A DNA stretch of 64,000 bases, from assembly GCA_020636405.1 (NCBI GenBank), contig JACJXW010000007.1, forward strand, positions 496,001-560,000, read 5' to 3'. Origin of the DNA: Lewinellaceae bacterium. GTDB taxonomy: Bacteria; Bacteroidota; Bacteroidia; Chitinophagales; Saprospiraceae. The notes under the pieces were generated by a model that saw only the letters and a list, made by a program, of their open reading frames with translations, had not been told where the DNA came from and ran no database searches. Below, in pieces: positions 35,173-43,806 of the stretch. Positions within the stretch are counted from its first letter, which is position 1. Each line of letters begins with the position of its first letter. A program made the translations under genes and the position numbers.

Positions 35173-36480
35173 ATGCCAAAGGCTATCTCTATCCGCCAGG
35201 GTTTATCAAGTGTCCTGTTTTGGTCCATCATTTCCGCGGCCTTCATCGGCCCGGGAACGGTAACGACAGCGGCAAAAGCAGGCGCCTCCTTTCAGCTGCA
35301 GCTTATTTGGGCGTTGGCGTTCTCCATTTTTGCCACCATTATATTGCAGGAAGCTGCTGCACGTATCACGCTGGCTTCGGGAAAGAACTTGGGCGCTATT
35401 GTTGGCGCCCAGTACCCGGGGGTGACAGGCCGGCGCCTCCGCTGGGGATTATTCCTGGCGGTGGCTTTCGGCTGCGCAGCCTATCAGGCGGGCAACCTGC
35501 TGGGCGCCCTCTCCGGGCTGATGTTGGTGAGCACAGCGCCCCGTCAATTACTGGTGCTCGGTATCGGGCTCATCGGCACTTTGATCCTGTGGCAGGGCAG
35601 CACTCAGAACATCACCCGTTTACTCGCAGTTGTGGTTGCCGTAATGGGCATTGCTTTTATCAGTACGGCAGTCCTCCAGAAAGATCACAGCCTCATCGAA
35701 GTGGCCTTAAGCACTTTTCGGGCAGGGATCCCGGAAGGAGGCTCGCTGTTGGTGATCGGACTGATCGGCACGACTATTGTTCCCTACAACTTGTTCCTGG
35801 CATCGGGCATCAGTCAGGGTCAAAGTATTGCGGAGATGCGTTGGGGAATAAGCCTGGCTGTATTTATTGGAGGGGTCATCTCCATCGCCATCCTGATCGC
35901 GGGCACTCAGGTGGAAGGGCCCTTCAGTTTTGCCGCCTTATCGGATGCGGTAGAAAACAAACTAGGAGCACAAACCCGGTTTCTGGTCGCATTTGGACTG
36001 CTTTCCGCTGGACTGAGTTCGGCAGTTACCGCCCCGTTTGCCGCCGCCATTACAGCCAGAAGCTTGTTGAAAGAGGGTGGAACGGGTTGGGAGCAAAAAT
36101 CCCGGGGTTTTAGGCTGGTTTGGGCATCCGTAATGGGCATCGGATTAGCTTTCAGCCTACTGGATGTTAAACCCATTCCTGCCATTATTCTGGCGCAGGC
36201 CATCAATGGAGTCCTGCTCCCATTGGTAGTAGCCTTTCTTATCCTGGCCATTAACGACCGGCGATTACTCGCCCCACAATATACCAACGCGGCATGGCAG
36301 AACCTGCTGGCCCTGGGGATCTTCGCCATTACCTGCTTCCTGGGGATCAATAACCTCTGGAAAGCAGCATCGGCAACACTCCCTAACTGGATCGGTGAGC
36401 CTAACCTGGTTGTCAACCTGGCACTAAGCCTCGCCATAACCATTGGAATAGCCAGGAAAGTGTACTTGCTGCGGAAATAA
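35173..36480 (+). CDS. NRAMP-family transporter homologue with atypical metal-site motifs
   Basis: A 435-residue membrane protein with about eleven helices. Overall similarity to MntH is plain: GASFQLQLIWALAF and LASGKNLG align with GASFGYQLLW and IATGKNLA. The TM1 metal-binding motif DPGN is replaced by GPGT (26-29, codons 35248-35259), and TM6 MPHN by VPYN (203-206, codons 35779-35790). Loss of the Asp, Asn, Met and His means it is unlikely to carry manganese or iron in the canonical way; the substrate is unknown. It is divergent from the FKBP gene and ends 1 bp from the convergent GNAT-like gene. Confidence 0.8.
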   Translation: MPKAISIRQGLSSVLFWSIISAAFIGPGTVTTAAKAGASFQLQLIWALAFSIFATIILQEAAARITLASGKNLGAIVGAQYPGVTGRRLRWGLFLAVAFGCAAYQAGNLLGALSGLMLVSTAPRQLLVLGIGLIGTLILWQGSTQNITRLLAVVVAVMGIAFISTAVLQKDHSLIEVALSTFRAGIPEGGSLLVIGLIGTTIVPYNLFLASGISQGQSIAEMRWGISLAVFIGGVISIAILIAGTQVEGPFSFAALSDAVENKLGAQTRFLVAFGLLSAGLSSAVTAPFAAAITARSLLKEGGTGWEQKSRGFRLVWASVMGIGLAFSLLDVKPIPAIILAQAINGVLLPLVVAFLILAINDRRLLAPQYTNAAWQNLLALGIFAITCFLGINNLWKAASATLPNWIGEPNLVVNLALSLAITIGIARKVYLLRK

Positions 36481-36481
36481 C

Positions 36482-37660
36482 TTATTGAAGGTGCTCAGGC
36501 ATCTCAATGAATTCATGGGGAACAATTTCAACGCCCTTTTCCAGTGCCTTGCGGTAAGCCAGATGAAGCCGGTCGATCTCCACTCCCATCTTGAGGTATA
36601 CGCTGACGGCTTCAGTATTATGCGCACGGATAGTCGTAAAATACATTACCGGGTATTTGTTCCTGTTTTCATCGCGTGACATATAGCCGAGTACAATGCC
36701 GGCGATCCCCTTGGTTCTGAAATCGGGGTGAACCCCGAAGGCAATGCCCTTAGCTATGTATTCTTTTGCCCGCCATTTTCGCCAGAGCAGGCCGGGAATG
36801 GTGCGCCAATTCAACTTTCCTTTGACGGGCTTGAGCAGCCGGTTGATATCTGGAATGGTGATACAAAATCCGGCAGGCCTCTCATCAAAGTAGGTCATGA
36901 CAATGATCTTGGGGTCGATAATAGGCCTGGCTGCTTCCATAGATTTGATCACTTCCGCCGGGTATACCGGTTTGAAGTGCTCGTACTGTTTGAACGCAGC
37001 ATTGTAAACTTCACAGAAGTCCTTTGCAAATTCTTCCACCTTATCCAGGTGCAGGTGTTCGTTCCTGATGTTGTACCGCCGCCCCAGCATCTCCATCAGT
37101 TTGTTGAAGCGGTCCATCGGTATATTGGAGGTACTGCCCCGAAAGGTAAGTACCTGTTCGAAAGGAATAAAGCCCCACTCCTCGAAAAACTGCTGGTAAT
37201 AGCGCGGGTTATAATTTTCCTGGTAAAGGGGGGGGTAGAAACCTTTTACCAGCAGGCCCCAGAATTTATCGCGTTCGCCAAAGTTGATTGGCCCGTCTAC
37301 AGCTTTTGCTCCTTTTTCCCGCAGCCAGCTTTCGGCCTTTTCAAAAAGAGCAAAAGCATAATTCTTGTTGTTGATGCAATCAAAAAAACCAATACCTCCC
37401 ACCGGATAAGGCAGCGATTCGTTTCGTTTGTGGTCGATAAAGGCCGCGATGCGTCCTACCGGTTCACTCTTTTCGTTTAGCAGTACAAAACAGGCCGCCT
37501 CCCCGTTCGAGAGCACTTTATTTTTTTCCGGACTGAAGATCCCTTCAACATCCGACTCCAGCGGACAGATCCAAAGAGGGTCATCCTGGTAAACCAAATG
37601 AGGAACCCGGTGGAACGATCGCCAACCCTTTTTATCCTTTACCTCGATGATGGAATGCAT
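36482..37660 (-). CDS. GNAT-fold protein, possible acyltransferase of lipid synthesis
   Basis: A 392-residue soluble protein related to the YghO-like group of GNAT-fold proteins. The C-terminal half has GIAFGVHPDFRTKGIAGIVLGYM (about 305-327, read here in parts: GVHPDFRTKGIAG), an acyl-CoA or acyl-ACP binding motif A. It also has VSVYLKMGVE near the end. The N-terminal half (VGRIAAFIDHKRNES, GGIGFFDC) resembles a second GNAT lobe. It lies directly downstream of an alpha-oxoamine synthase on the same strand. That pairing suggests N-acylation of a long-chain base (ceramide or sulfonolipid synthesis), which is inference. Confidence 0.65.
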   Translation of the reverse strand: MHSIIEVKDKKGWRSFHRVPHLVYQDDPLWICPLESDVEGIFSPEKNKVLSNGEAACFVLLNEKSEPVGRIAAFIDHKRNESLPYPVGGIGFFDCINNKNYAFALFEKAESWLREKGAKAVDGPINFGERDKFWGLLVKGFYPPLYQENYNPRYYQQFFEEWGFIPFEQVLTFRGSTSNIPMDRFNKLMEMLGRRYNIRNEHLHLDKVEEFAKDFCEVYNAAFKQYEHFKPVYPAEVIKSMEAARPIIDPKIIVMTYFDERPAGFCITIPDINRLLKPVKGKLNWRTIPGLLWRKWRAKEYIAKGIAFGVHPDFRTKGIAGIVLGYMSRDENRNKYPVMYFTTIRAHNTEAVSVYLKMGVEIDRLHLAYRKALEKGVEIVPHEFIEMPEHLQ

Positions 37661-37689
37661 GGTTTGTTGGTTTTCCTATCCAATAGCAA

Positions 37690-37724
37690 CGAAGCGGTGG
37701 CGGCTTTCGCCGGCCACCGCTTCG
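37690..37724. terminator. 12-bp hairpin between the two lipid-type genes
   Basis: CGAAGCGGTGGC (37690-37701) pairs with GCCACCGCTTCG (37713-37724), with an inner GGC/GCC extension. It lies after the alpha-oxoamine synthase stop and 30 bp before the GNAT-like ATG. No T-run follows, so it may attenuate rather than end transcription. Confidence 0.5.
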
Positions 37725-37767
37725 CGTCGTGATCACGTTTATTTTCCGTGTATATCGTTTGCTCTCT

Positions 37768-39015
37768 CTAGGAGAAAACGCTGACGTCCACTTCCCGCTC
37801 ATATTCTCCGGCCTTGAGCTTACCGGAAACGGCGCCGAAGGCTTCGATGGTGAGCCGGATATCTTCTTCTGTATGGGCAGCCGTGGGGATCAGGCGAAGC
37901 AGGATCACGCCCTTAGGCACCACGGGGTAGATGACGATCGAGCAGAATATATTATAATTCTCTCTCATATCTAACACAAGGTTACCTGCTTCGAAAGGAC
38001 TTCCGCTGAGGAAGACCGGGGTAACGCAACTGCTGGTATTGCCCAGGTTGAAACCGGCCTTCCGCAGGCCATTCTGCAGCATGTTGACGTTATGCCACAG
38101 TTTATTCTTCAATTCCGGGTTTTCGCGGAGCAGTTCCAAACGCTTCAGGTTACCGATCACGAAAGGCATTGGGAGTGACTTGGCAAAGATCTGGGACCGC
38201 AGGTTGTACCGGAGGACATCGATGATTTTATCGTCACCAGCAACAAAGGCGCCGATGCTGGCCATAGATTTGGCAAAGGTACTGAAATAGAGGTCGATCT
38301 GATCCTGTACGCCCTGTTCTTCGCCGGCACCTGCGCCGGTTGGGCCCAGTGTGCCAAATCCGTGAGCATCGTCCACCAGCAAACGGAATCCGTATTCCTT
38401 TTTAAAAGCTGCGATCTCTTTGAGGATACCTTGCTCGCCCTGCATCCCAAAGACCCCCTCAGTGATGACCAGAACGCCGCCACCGGTTTCCTGAGCAACC
38501 ACCGATGCTTTCTTCAGCTGCTTTTCGAAACTCACAACATCGTTGTGCTCAAATGGGAAGCGCTTTCCCAGGTGCATGCGGATACCGTCATAAATACAGG
38601 CATGGCAATCTTTATCATAGACCACTACATCGCGGCGGTCCAATAAGGTATCAACGATTGAAATAATACCCTGATAGCCGAAGTTGAGCAGCAACGCTTT
38701 TTCCTTGTGGACAAAGCTGGCCAGTTCAGCCTCCAACTGTTCGTGGTATTGGGTTTCCCCTGACATCATCCGGGAGCCCATCGGATAGGCAAGCCCCCAG
38801 TCTTTTGCTGATTCAGCATCTACTTTTCTGACTTCCGGGTGATTGGCAAGCCCGAGATAGCTGTTGATACTCCAGACAATGACTTCTTTCCCTCTGAATT
38901 TCATACGCGACCCAATCTCGCCCTCCAGCTTCGGGAAGGCAAAATAGCCATGCGCTATATCAGAATATTGGCCGAGCGGGCCCTTGTTCTCACGATACTT
39001 TGCAAATAAGTCCAT
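37768..39015 (-). CDS. Alpha-oxoamine synthase (serine palmitoyltransferase- or cysteate acyltransferase-like)
   Basis: A 415-residue PLP enzyme. The PLP Lys is in STFAKSMASIG (K249), LLVDDAHGFGTLGPTG contains the cofactor Asp and the His stacking region, and NSYLGLANHPEVR is the N-terminal signature. Family members join an acyl thioester to an amino acid with loss of CO2: serine for sphingolipids, cysteate for sulfonolipids, alanine for biotin (BioF), or glycine (Kbl). No biotin or threonine-catabolism genes lie nearby, and the GNAT-like neighbour favours sphingo- or sulfonolipid synthesis. The amino-acid substrate cannot be settled by eye. Confidence 0.85.
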   Translation of the reverse strand: MDLFAKYRENKGPLGQYSDIAHGYFAFPKLEGEIGSRMKFRGKEVIVWSINSYLGLANHPEVRKVDAESAKDWGLAYPMGSRMMSGETQYHEQLEAELASFVHKEKALLLNFGYQGIISIVDTLLDRRDVVVYDKDCHACIYDGIRMHLGKRFPFEHNDVVSFEKQLKKASVVAQETGGGVLVITEGVFGMQGEQGILKEIAAFKKEYGFRLLVDDAHGFGTLGPTGAGAGEEQGVQDQIDLYFSTFAKSMASIGAFVAGDDKIIDVLRYNLRSQIFAKSLPMPFVIGNLKRLELLRENPELKNKLWHNVNMLQNGLRKAGFNLGNTSSCVTPVFLSGSPFEAGNLVLDMRENYNIFCSIVIYPVVPKGVILLRLIPTAAHTEEDIRLTIEAFGAVSGKLKAGEYEREVDVSVFS

Positions 39016-39060
39016 AGATAAAAAATTTTCAATTTATACTATTAGCGACAGCTGGCCAGG

Positions 39061-39585
39061 CTACCATACCTTTTCAGCATCATCGTTATCAACCCATTGG
39101 CTCCATTTGGCATTATAGGTGTGAATTTTCCGGGTGGGTTCTCCGTTTTGGCCAACTACCGGATATCCCCGGTTGACCCATTCGAAGATACTGCCGTACA
39201 GATTACTGACATCAGTGAAGCCCATCTTTTGAAGCCTTTCACCGATTTTTTCACTTCGATAGCCGACGGAGCAGTATACAACTACTTTGGCATTTTTGGG
39301 AACACCGGCCAGCTTTTGCTCATCGAATTTTTTGTATCCCAGATACCGGGCGCCTTTAATGTGGCTGGTCAAATACTCTTCTTCTTCCCGCGCATCAAAG
39401 ATATAAACTTCATTTTGAATATCCTTCAATTCCTTCACCCCAATTGTTGGTACTGAGAAGCTTAGCAGCCGGGCGAGTTCCTCATCAAATGCCTTGTTCT
39501 TCACCGACGGCCGGGGCCCTGGAGGCTGGGAGCATGCAGGTTCCATGATGATAAAGGTTACCAGGAAAAGGATCAGGTACTTCAT
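39061..39585 (-). CDS. Rhodanese-like lipoprotein
   Basis: A 174-residue exported protein with a lipobox (MEPAC, C18). A single rhodanese domain covers about 48-150: YIFDAREEEEYLTSHIKGA, then the active-site loop CSVGYRS with C105, then LYGSIFEWVNRGYPV. It may handle persulfide sulfur or bind thiols in the periplasm. It sits 45 bp upstream of the alpha-oxoamine synthase and 15 bp downstream of mvaD, all on the minus strand. Confidence 0.88.
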   Translation of the reverse strand: MKYLILFLVTFIIMEPACSQPPGPRPSVKNKAFDEELARLLSFSVPTIGVKELKDIQNEVYIFDAREEEEYLTSHIKGARYLGYKKFDEQKLAGVPKNAKVVVYCSVGYRSEKIGERLQKMGFTDVSNLYGSIFEWVNRGYPVVGQNGEPTRKIHTYNAKWSQWVDNDDAEKVW

Positions 39586-39600
39586 ATTTTCCCTGTTGTT

Positions 39601-40686
39601 TTACAATTGTAGCGGCCCTTCGCCGGCCTCGTCGGCAATCCACTGGCCATTTTCACAATATTGTACCAGTTGATCATCGATAAAGTTTTCTACCACCTGT
39701 TTAATTCGGCCGGGATACAACAGATGGAGGTTGGGGCCGGCATCGAGGCTGAAGTAAAGTGGATGGCCGGTTTCTTTTCTAAAAGCCTGCACTTTATCGA
39801 TGAGGGTAAGTGTATTAGGTTTGACCAGAATGTAATTAGATGCCATCATCAGGGCGTGCAGAGTCAATGCTTCCGCTTCCAGTATCTGCCCAAACACGTC
39901 GACATCCCCGGTACGCATCGCCATCAGCAGGCCGTGTAGCCGTTGCCTGGCTTGCTGGTAGCGACTCTCTGCGTAGGGATTATTGTCCATGAGGGCATGC
40001 CCCGCACGGCTGGATACTGATTTTTCTCCTTTGCTCACAATCAAAATGGCGTCCTGGTAAGTCAGAAACGTCTCGTGCACTTCATCCTTATAGGGAATGG
40101 CATACAAGTCGGAAGAACCATGGATCTCCCCCATTTCACCCCAAACGGCAAGGCCCGGATAAATGGAGCGGCAGGCGCTACCTGACCCCAACCGTGCAAC
40201 GAAAGAAGCCTTTTGCCGAAAAGCCACATCATCATCCAGATCGTTAAACAATTCGTCTTCCAGTGTACACAGACACAAGGCCAATGCGCTCATACTGGAT
40301 GCGGAAGAAGCAATTCCGGAAGAATGGGGAAATGAGTTCGCAGAACGTATGGATAATTTCAACTGCCGAAGAAAAGGGAAGATGTCCGTTATGCTCTCCA
40401 AAAATTTGCGCACCTTTCCTCCGAAGGCTTCGTTGGGTTGGCCATCAAACAGAAACTCCAGTTCGATCCCTTGATCTACTCCGGTCTTCGGTGCATATTC
40501 CAAAGTTGTTTCGGTGTAGGCCTTATCTAAAGTAAAACTAATGGATGGGTTTCGGGGAAGTTGGTTACCATGTTTTCCCCAATATTTAATGATCGCCAAA
40601 TTGGAGGGGCTGCGCCAACTGATGCTTCCCGGTTCTATTTTGCGTGTCTCAATAATGAGTTTTGGATTCTTATAATCTATGGCCAT
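39601..40686 (-). CDS. mvaD: Diphosphomevalonate decarboxylase
   Basis: A 361-residue GHMP-superfamily enzyme. The ATG at 40686 is chosen because 72 codons upstream in the same frame look non-coding and lie where a promoter is expected. Motifs are NLAIIKYWGKHG (substrate and Lys), LPRNPSISFTLD, the phosphate loop PHSSGIASSASSM and GSGSACRSIYPG. It turns mevalonate diphosphate into isopentenyl diphosphate, so the organism uses the mevalonate route, known in some Bacteroidota. The other pathway genes are not in the window. Confidence 0.9.
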   Translation of the reverse strand: MAIDYKNPKLIIETRKIEPGSISWRSPSNLAIIKYWGKHGNQLPRNPSISFTLDKAYTETTLEYAPKTGVDQGIELEFLFDGQPNEAFGGKVRKFLESITDIFPFLRQLKLSIRSANSFPHSSGIASSASSMSALALCLCTLEDELFNDLDDDVAFRQKASFVARLGSGSACRSIYPGLAVWGEMGEIHGSSDLYAIPYKDEVHETFLTYQDAILIVSKGEKSVSSRAGHALMDNNPYAESRYQQARQRLHGLLMAMRTGDVDVFGQILEAEALTLHALMMASNYILVKPNTLTLIDKVQAFRKETGHPLYFSLDAGPNLHLLYPGRIKQVVENFIDDQLVQYCENGQWIADEAGEGPLQL

Positions 40687-41186
40687 TAATGATCTGATTT
40701 CTGCTGGTGAAGGCGGACGAAAAAACCGATGGATCCGAACTACTGTCCAAGGGAAAGTTCCATAAAAGAACGATGTGTTTAAAAGTAGTCGCCACTCAAT
40801 TTCGGTTTTGCTGTACTGCGCAAAATTACGCAAATTTATGATCAGGGACTCTGCCAAAGAAGGGCCGAAAAAAGGGCCTTTATTTTCGCGTATTCCTGGC
40901 ATAGGTACAGAAGGAAGTTTTTTACGCGAATTATACGGCCTTTAACCGAGCCTATTTTATTATTTTAGACCAAATTTCATCAGCTTCAAAACCCCTCTTT
41001 AGTGCTGAAAATCAAAACCTTGGGTTATTAATTTAAATATTATTTAATGTATAATTGCTTTTTCAACTTCCCTTCGGAGCCATTCCATTCTCAGGGCATT
41101 TTTTAACACTTTCCAGAAAAAGGCGGCAGGATGCCGCTCCTCCCTTCCCGGCTAAGTAAATCAACTGGGGGAGGAGCGGCATTTTG
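40687..41186. other. Intergenic region, mvaD / M1 peptidase
   Basis: A 500-bp gap. The part next to mvaD is an open but unconvincing extension of its frame. The middle (40970-41060) is AT-rich. The end carries the terminator hairpin of the M1 gene. No other gene is seen. Confidence 0.5.
41131..41182 (-). terminator. Terminator of the M1 metallopeptidase gene
   Basis: Arms of 14 bp (41131-41144 and 41169-41182, ATGCCGCTCCTCCC and its complement) form a GC-rich stem 4 bp after the stop. On the minus strand CTTTTT follows about 10 bases later. An alternative shorter hairpin (GCGGCA/TGCCGC at 41123-41137) overlaps it. Confidence 0.65.
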
Positions 41187-43544
41187 CTAATTGGTCCCTT
41201 CAACTTTACTTTTGGCCCTTTTGGCCCGTTGCATAGGATTCTCTCCTTTTTCGTCCCAACGCTCGTTTCTCTTTCTGAATAATTCAAATCGGCTGATCTC
41301 CGGCCGGGGTGGGAAATAATTGTTACCGGTATCCGTATCAGCAGTTTCCAGATAGGGATCCAGGATGATCTGCCTGATCTCCTTTTCGGTCACAAATACT
41401 TTACTCACCTGATTGGAATTGAGTCGCCAGATCTCAGCAGGGATATGATGCTCTTCCGAAGTACCATCAATGTATTCGAACCGGAGGATAATGGGCATAA
41501 CCAACCCTCCGACGTTGCGGAACGCCAGTTCATAATAATTTTTCCCAGCCATCAGCATTTGCTTTTCCTCTTTACTCAACTTGCTCAAATACTCCTGATA
41601 ATCTTCCTTATCCAGAATAGAAACGCCCAGTGGGTCGTAATCGGTATAGAAATCTCTCAGGCTGGGGTCGGCCTCATCCTGGGTTTTTTCAATTTCTTTT
41701 TCATTTCGGATGCTGCTGATATTCCGGGGCGCCTCTTTCATCTGGTTGCGGGCGATGCTGTTCTCCACTTCGGGATCTTGTGTGTCCATTCGATACCACT
41801 TCACATCATCGATGGCGATATCGACATGGTCGGTAGTAAAGAACCATCCGCGCCAAAACCAATCGAGGTCGACAGCAGAGGCATCTTCCATAGTGCGGAA
41901 GAAATCGGCAGGAGAGGGGTGCTTAAATTTCCAGCGATTGGCATATGTCTTAAATGCATAGTCAAACAGTTCTCTACCCATGATCGTTTCCCGAAGAATA
42001 TTCAATGCGGTAGCCGGTTTTCCGTACGCGTTATTTCCCAACTGAAAGATCGATTCGGAATTGGTCATGATGGGAGCGATCTTATCCTTATCGCCTTTCA
42101 TGTAATCGACGATCTTGTAAGCAGGCCCTCTCCGGGAAGGGTAGTCGCGCTCCCACTGCTGTTCTGTCAGGTACTGAACGAAGGAGTTCAGGCCTTCGTC
42201 CATCCAGGTCCACTGCCGTTCATCGGAGTTGACGATCATTGGAAAGTAGTTGTGTCCGACTTCGTGAATGATCACTCCAATCATTCCATACTTGGTCCGC
42301 TCCGTATAGGTGCCATCCTTTTCGGGGCGCCCAAAGTTGAAACAGATCATGGGGTATTCCATGCCAATGCGTTGCGCATTGACGGACCAGGCTACCGGAT
42401 AGGGGTAGTCGAAGGTATAATGGGAATACCATTTAAGCGTGTGGGCCACTGCCTTAGTTGAGTATTTTCCCCAGAGCGGGTTCCCCTCTTTGGGATACAT
42501 TGACATGGCCAGTACTACGCTTCCATCGCTCATTTCCACACCCATAGCATCCCAGATAAATTTTCGGGAAGAGGCGAAAGCGAAGTCACGCACATTTTCC
42601 GCCTTGAATTTCCATACCTTTTTCTCTTTTGATTTCTCAATTTCATTCTTCCGGGCTTCTTCCTCTGAAACGATAATTACCGGATTAGCCCTTTCCCGCT
42701 TGGCCCGCTCATACTTTTCAATTTGCCCTTTGGTGAGTATTTCGTCCATATTTTGAAGGGTCCCCGTTGCTGCGACATAATGGTCGGCAGGCACGGTGAT
42801 TTCCACTTCGTAATCCCCAAATGGAAGCGTAAACTCACCTCTGCCCAGGAACTGTTTGTTTTGCCATCCTTCAACATCATTGTATACGGCCATACGAGGA
42901 AAGAACTGGGCGATAGTGTAGAGGTAGTTGTCGTCCGTTTTGAAGTATTCGTATCCCGATCTGCCACCGATCTCCATCCGATCATTGATATTGTACCACC
43001 ACTTGACCCGAAAACTGAATTGCGCCCCCGGCATCAATATCTGGGGAGGATCTACACGCATCATTGTTTTCACCACAGTGAACGGCAGATCTTTTCCATC
43101 GGTTGTCTGAACGTACTCGAGTTTAAACCCTCCGTCGAAGGTTGGTTCCAATTCTTTAAGTTCCTGCAAACTCATGGTATCGTTCATTTCATTGGTCCGG
43201 GTCTTATAAGTATCCGAGTCCTTGGCCCGCACGTTCTGATCGAGCTGTACCCAGAGGTACTCCAGGGGGTCAGGAGAATTATTGTGGTAAGTAATGGTTT
43301 CTTCTCCATAGATGCGTTGGTTTTCGTCGTCCAATTCGATGGAGATCCGGTAATCTGCTTTTTGCTGCCAGTATTCATGCCCGGGTGCGCCTGATGCGGT
43401 GCGGTACACATTTGGAGTAGGCAACTCCTGGTATAATTGTCGGAATTTATTCCGATTGATATTTTCTTCTTGCTGGGCAGAAAGAAGCCCCGGAATAAGG
43501 AACAATACAGACAGAGAAAGAAAGAGGTATTGCTTTGTCAACAT
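41187..43544 (-). CDS. Exported M1-family metallopeptidase (gluzincin)
   Basis: A 785-residue protein from the ATG at 43544 (a TTG lies two codons earlier). The signal peptide spans about 1-23 (LLSAQ). The zinc motif is HEVGHNYFPM (427-431 for HEVGH), with the distal Glu in WMDEGLNSF. The exopeptidase motif GAMEN is replaced by GMEYP (394-398), as in the broader M1 relatives typical of Bacteroidota. A C-terminal domain from about 610 may be a beta-sandwich. It probably breaks down peptides in the periplasm or outside the cell. Confidence 0.9.
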   Translation of the reverse strand: MLTKQYLFLSLSVLFLIPGLLSAQQEENINRNKFRQLYQELPTPNVYRTASGAPGHEYWQQKADYRISIELDDENQRIYGEETITYHNNSPDPLEYLWVQLDQNVRAKDSDTYKTRTNEMNDTMSLQELKELEPTFDGGFKLEYVQTTDGKDLPFTVVKTMMRVDPPQILMPGAQFSFRVKWWYNINDRMEIGGRSGYEYFKTDDNYLYTIAQFFPRMAVYNDVEGWQNKQFLGRGEFTLPFGDYEVEITVPADHYVAATGTLQNMDEILTKGQIEKYERAKRERANPVIIVSEEEARKNEIEKSKEKKVWKFKAENVRDFAFASSRKFIWDAMGVEMSDGSVVLAMSMYPKEGNPLWGKYSTKAVAHTLKWYSHYTFDYPYPVAWSVNAQRIGMEYPMICFNFGRPEKDGTYTERTKYGMIGVIIHEVGHNYFPMIVNSDERQWTWMDEGLNSFVQYLTEQQWERDYPSRRGPAYKIVDYMKGDKDKIAPIMTNSESIFQLGNNAYGKPATALNILRETIMGRELFDYAFKTYANRWKFKHPSPADFFRTMEDASAVDLDWFWRGWFFTTDHVDIAIDDVKWYRMDTQDPEVENSIARNQMKEAPRNISSIRNEKEIEKTQDEADPSLRDFYTDYDPLGVSILDKEDYQEYLSKLSKEEKQMLMAGKNYYELAFRNVGGLVMPIILRFEYIDGTSEEHHIPAEIWRLNSNQVSKVFVTEKEIRQIILDPYLETADTDTGNNYFPPRPEISRFELFRKRNERWDEKGENPMQRAKRAKSKVEGTN

Positions 43545-43770
43545 GGGCAATTGATTTTGGAATGCGATGAAATTTAGGATTCAAAGATATAGAGAAGGGT
43601 GAAACCCGGGCGCCGAGTGCTTACTCACGGACATCCAGGAACGCTTCTCCGTTGCTCCTGATCAAATTGAGGATCGGACCTGGTTCTTCAAAACGGGCTT
43701 AGGAATTAAATTACGAACATTACGTGGAATATTCGCGACTGAGTATAACTAAAAAAGAGAGCGGAATGTT

Positions 43771-43804
43771 CAGTTTTAATGTTCCACGTGGAACATTAAA
43801 ACTG
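43771..43804. promoter_or_regulatory. 34-bp perfect palindrome with a parS-like core
   Basis: CAGTTTTAATGTTCCAC (43771-43787) is followed at once by its exact reverse complement. The central 16 bp, TGTTCCACGTGGAACA (43780-43795), match the ParB-binding parS consensus TGTTNCACGTGAAACA type, in the CCACGTGG form known from pseudomonads. It begins 3 bp from the thrC stop. On the minus strand TCTCTTTTTTAG follows 10 to 20 bases beyond, so it may also end the thr transcript. Confidence 0.7.
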
Positions 43805-43806
43805 CT

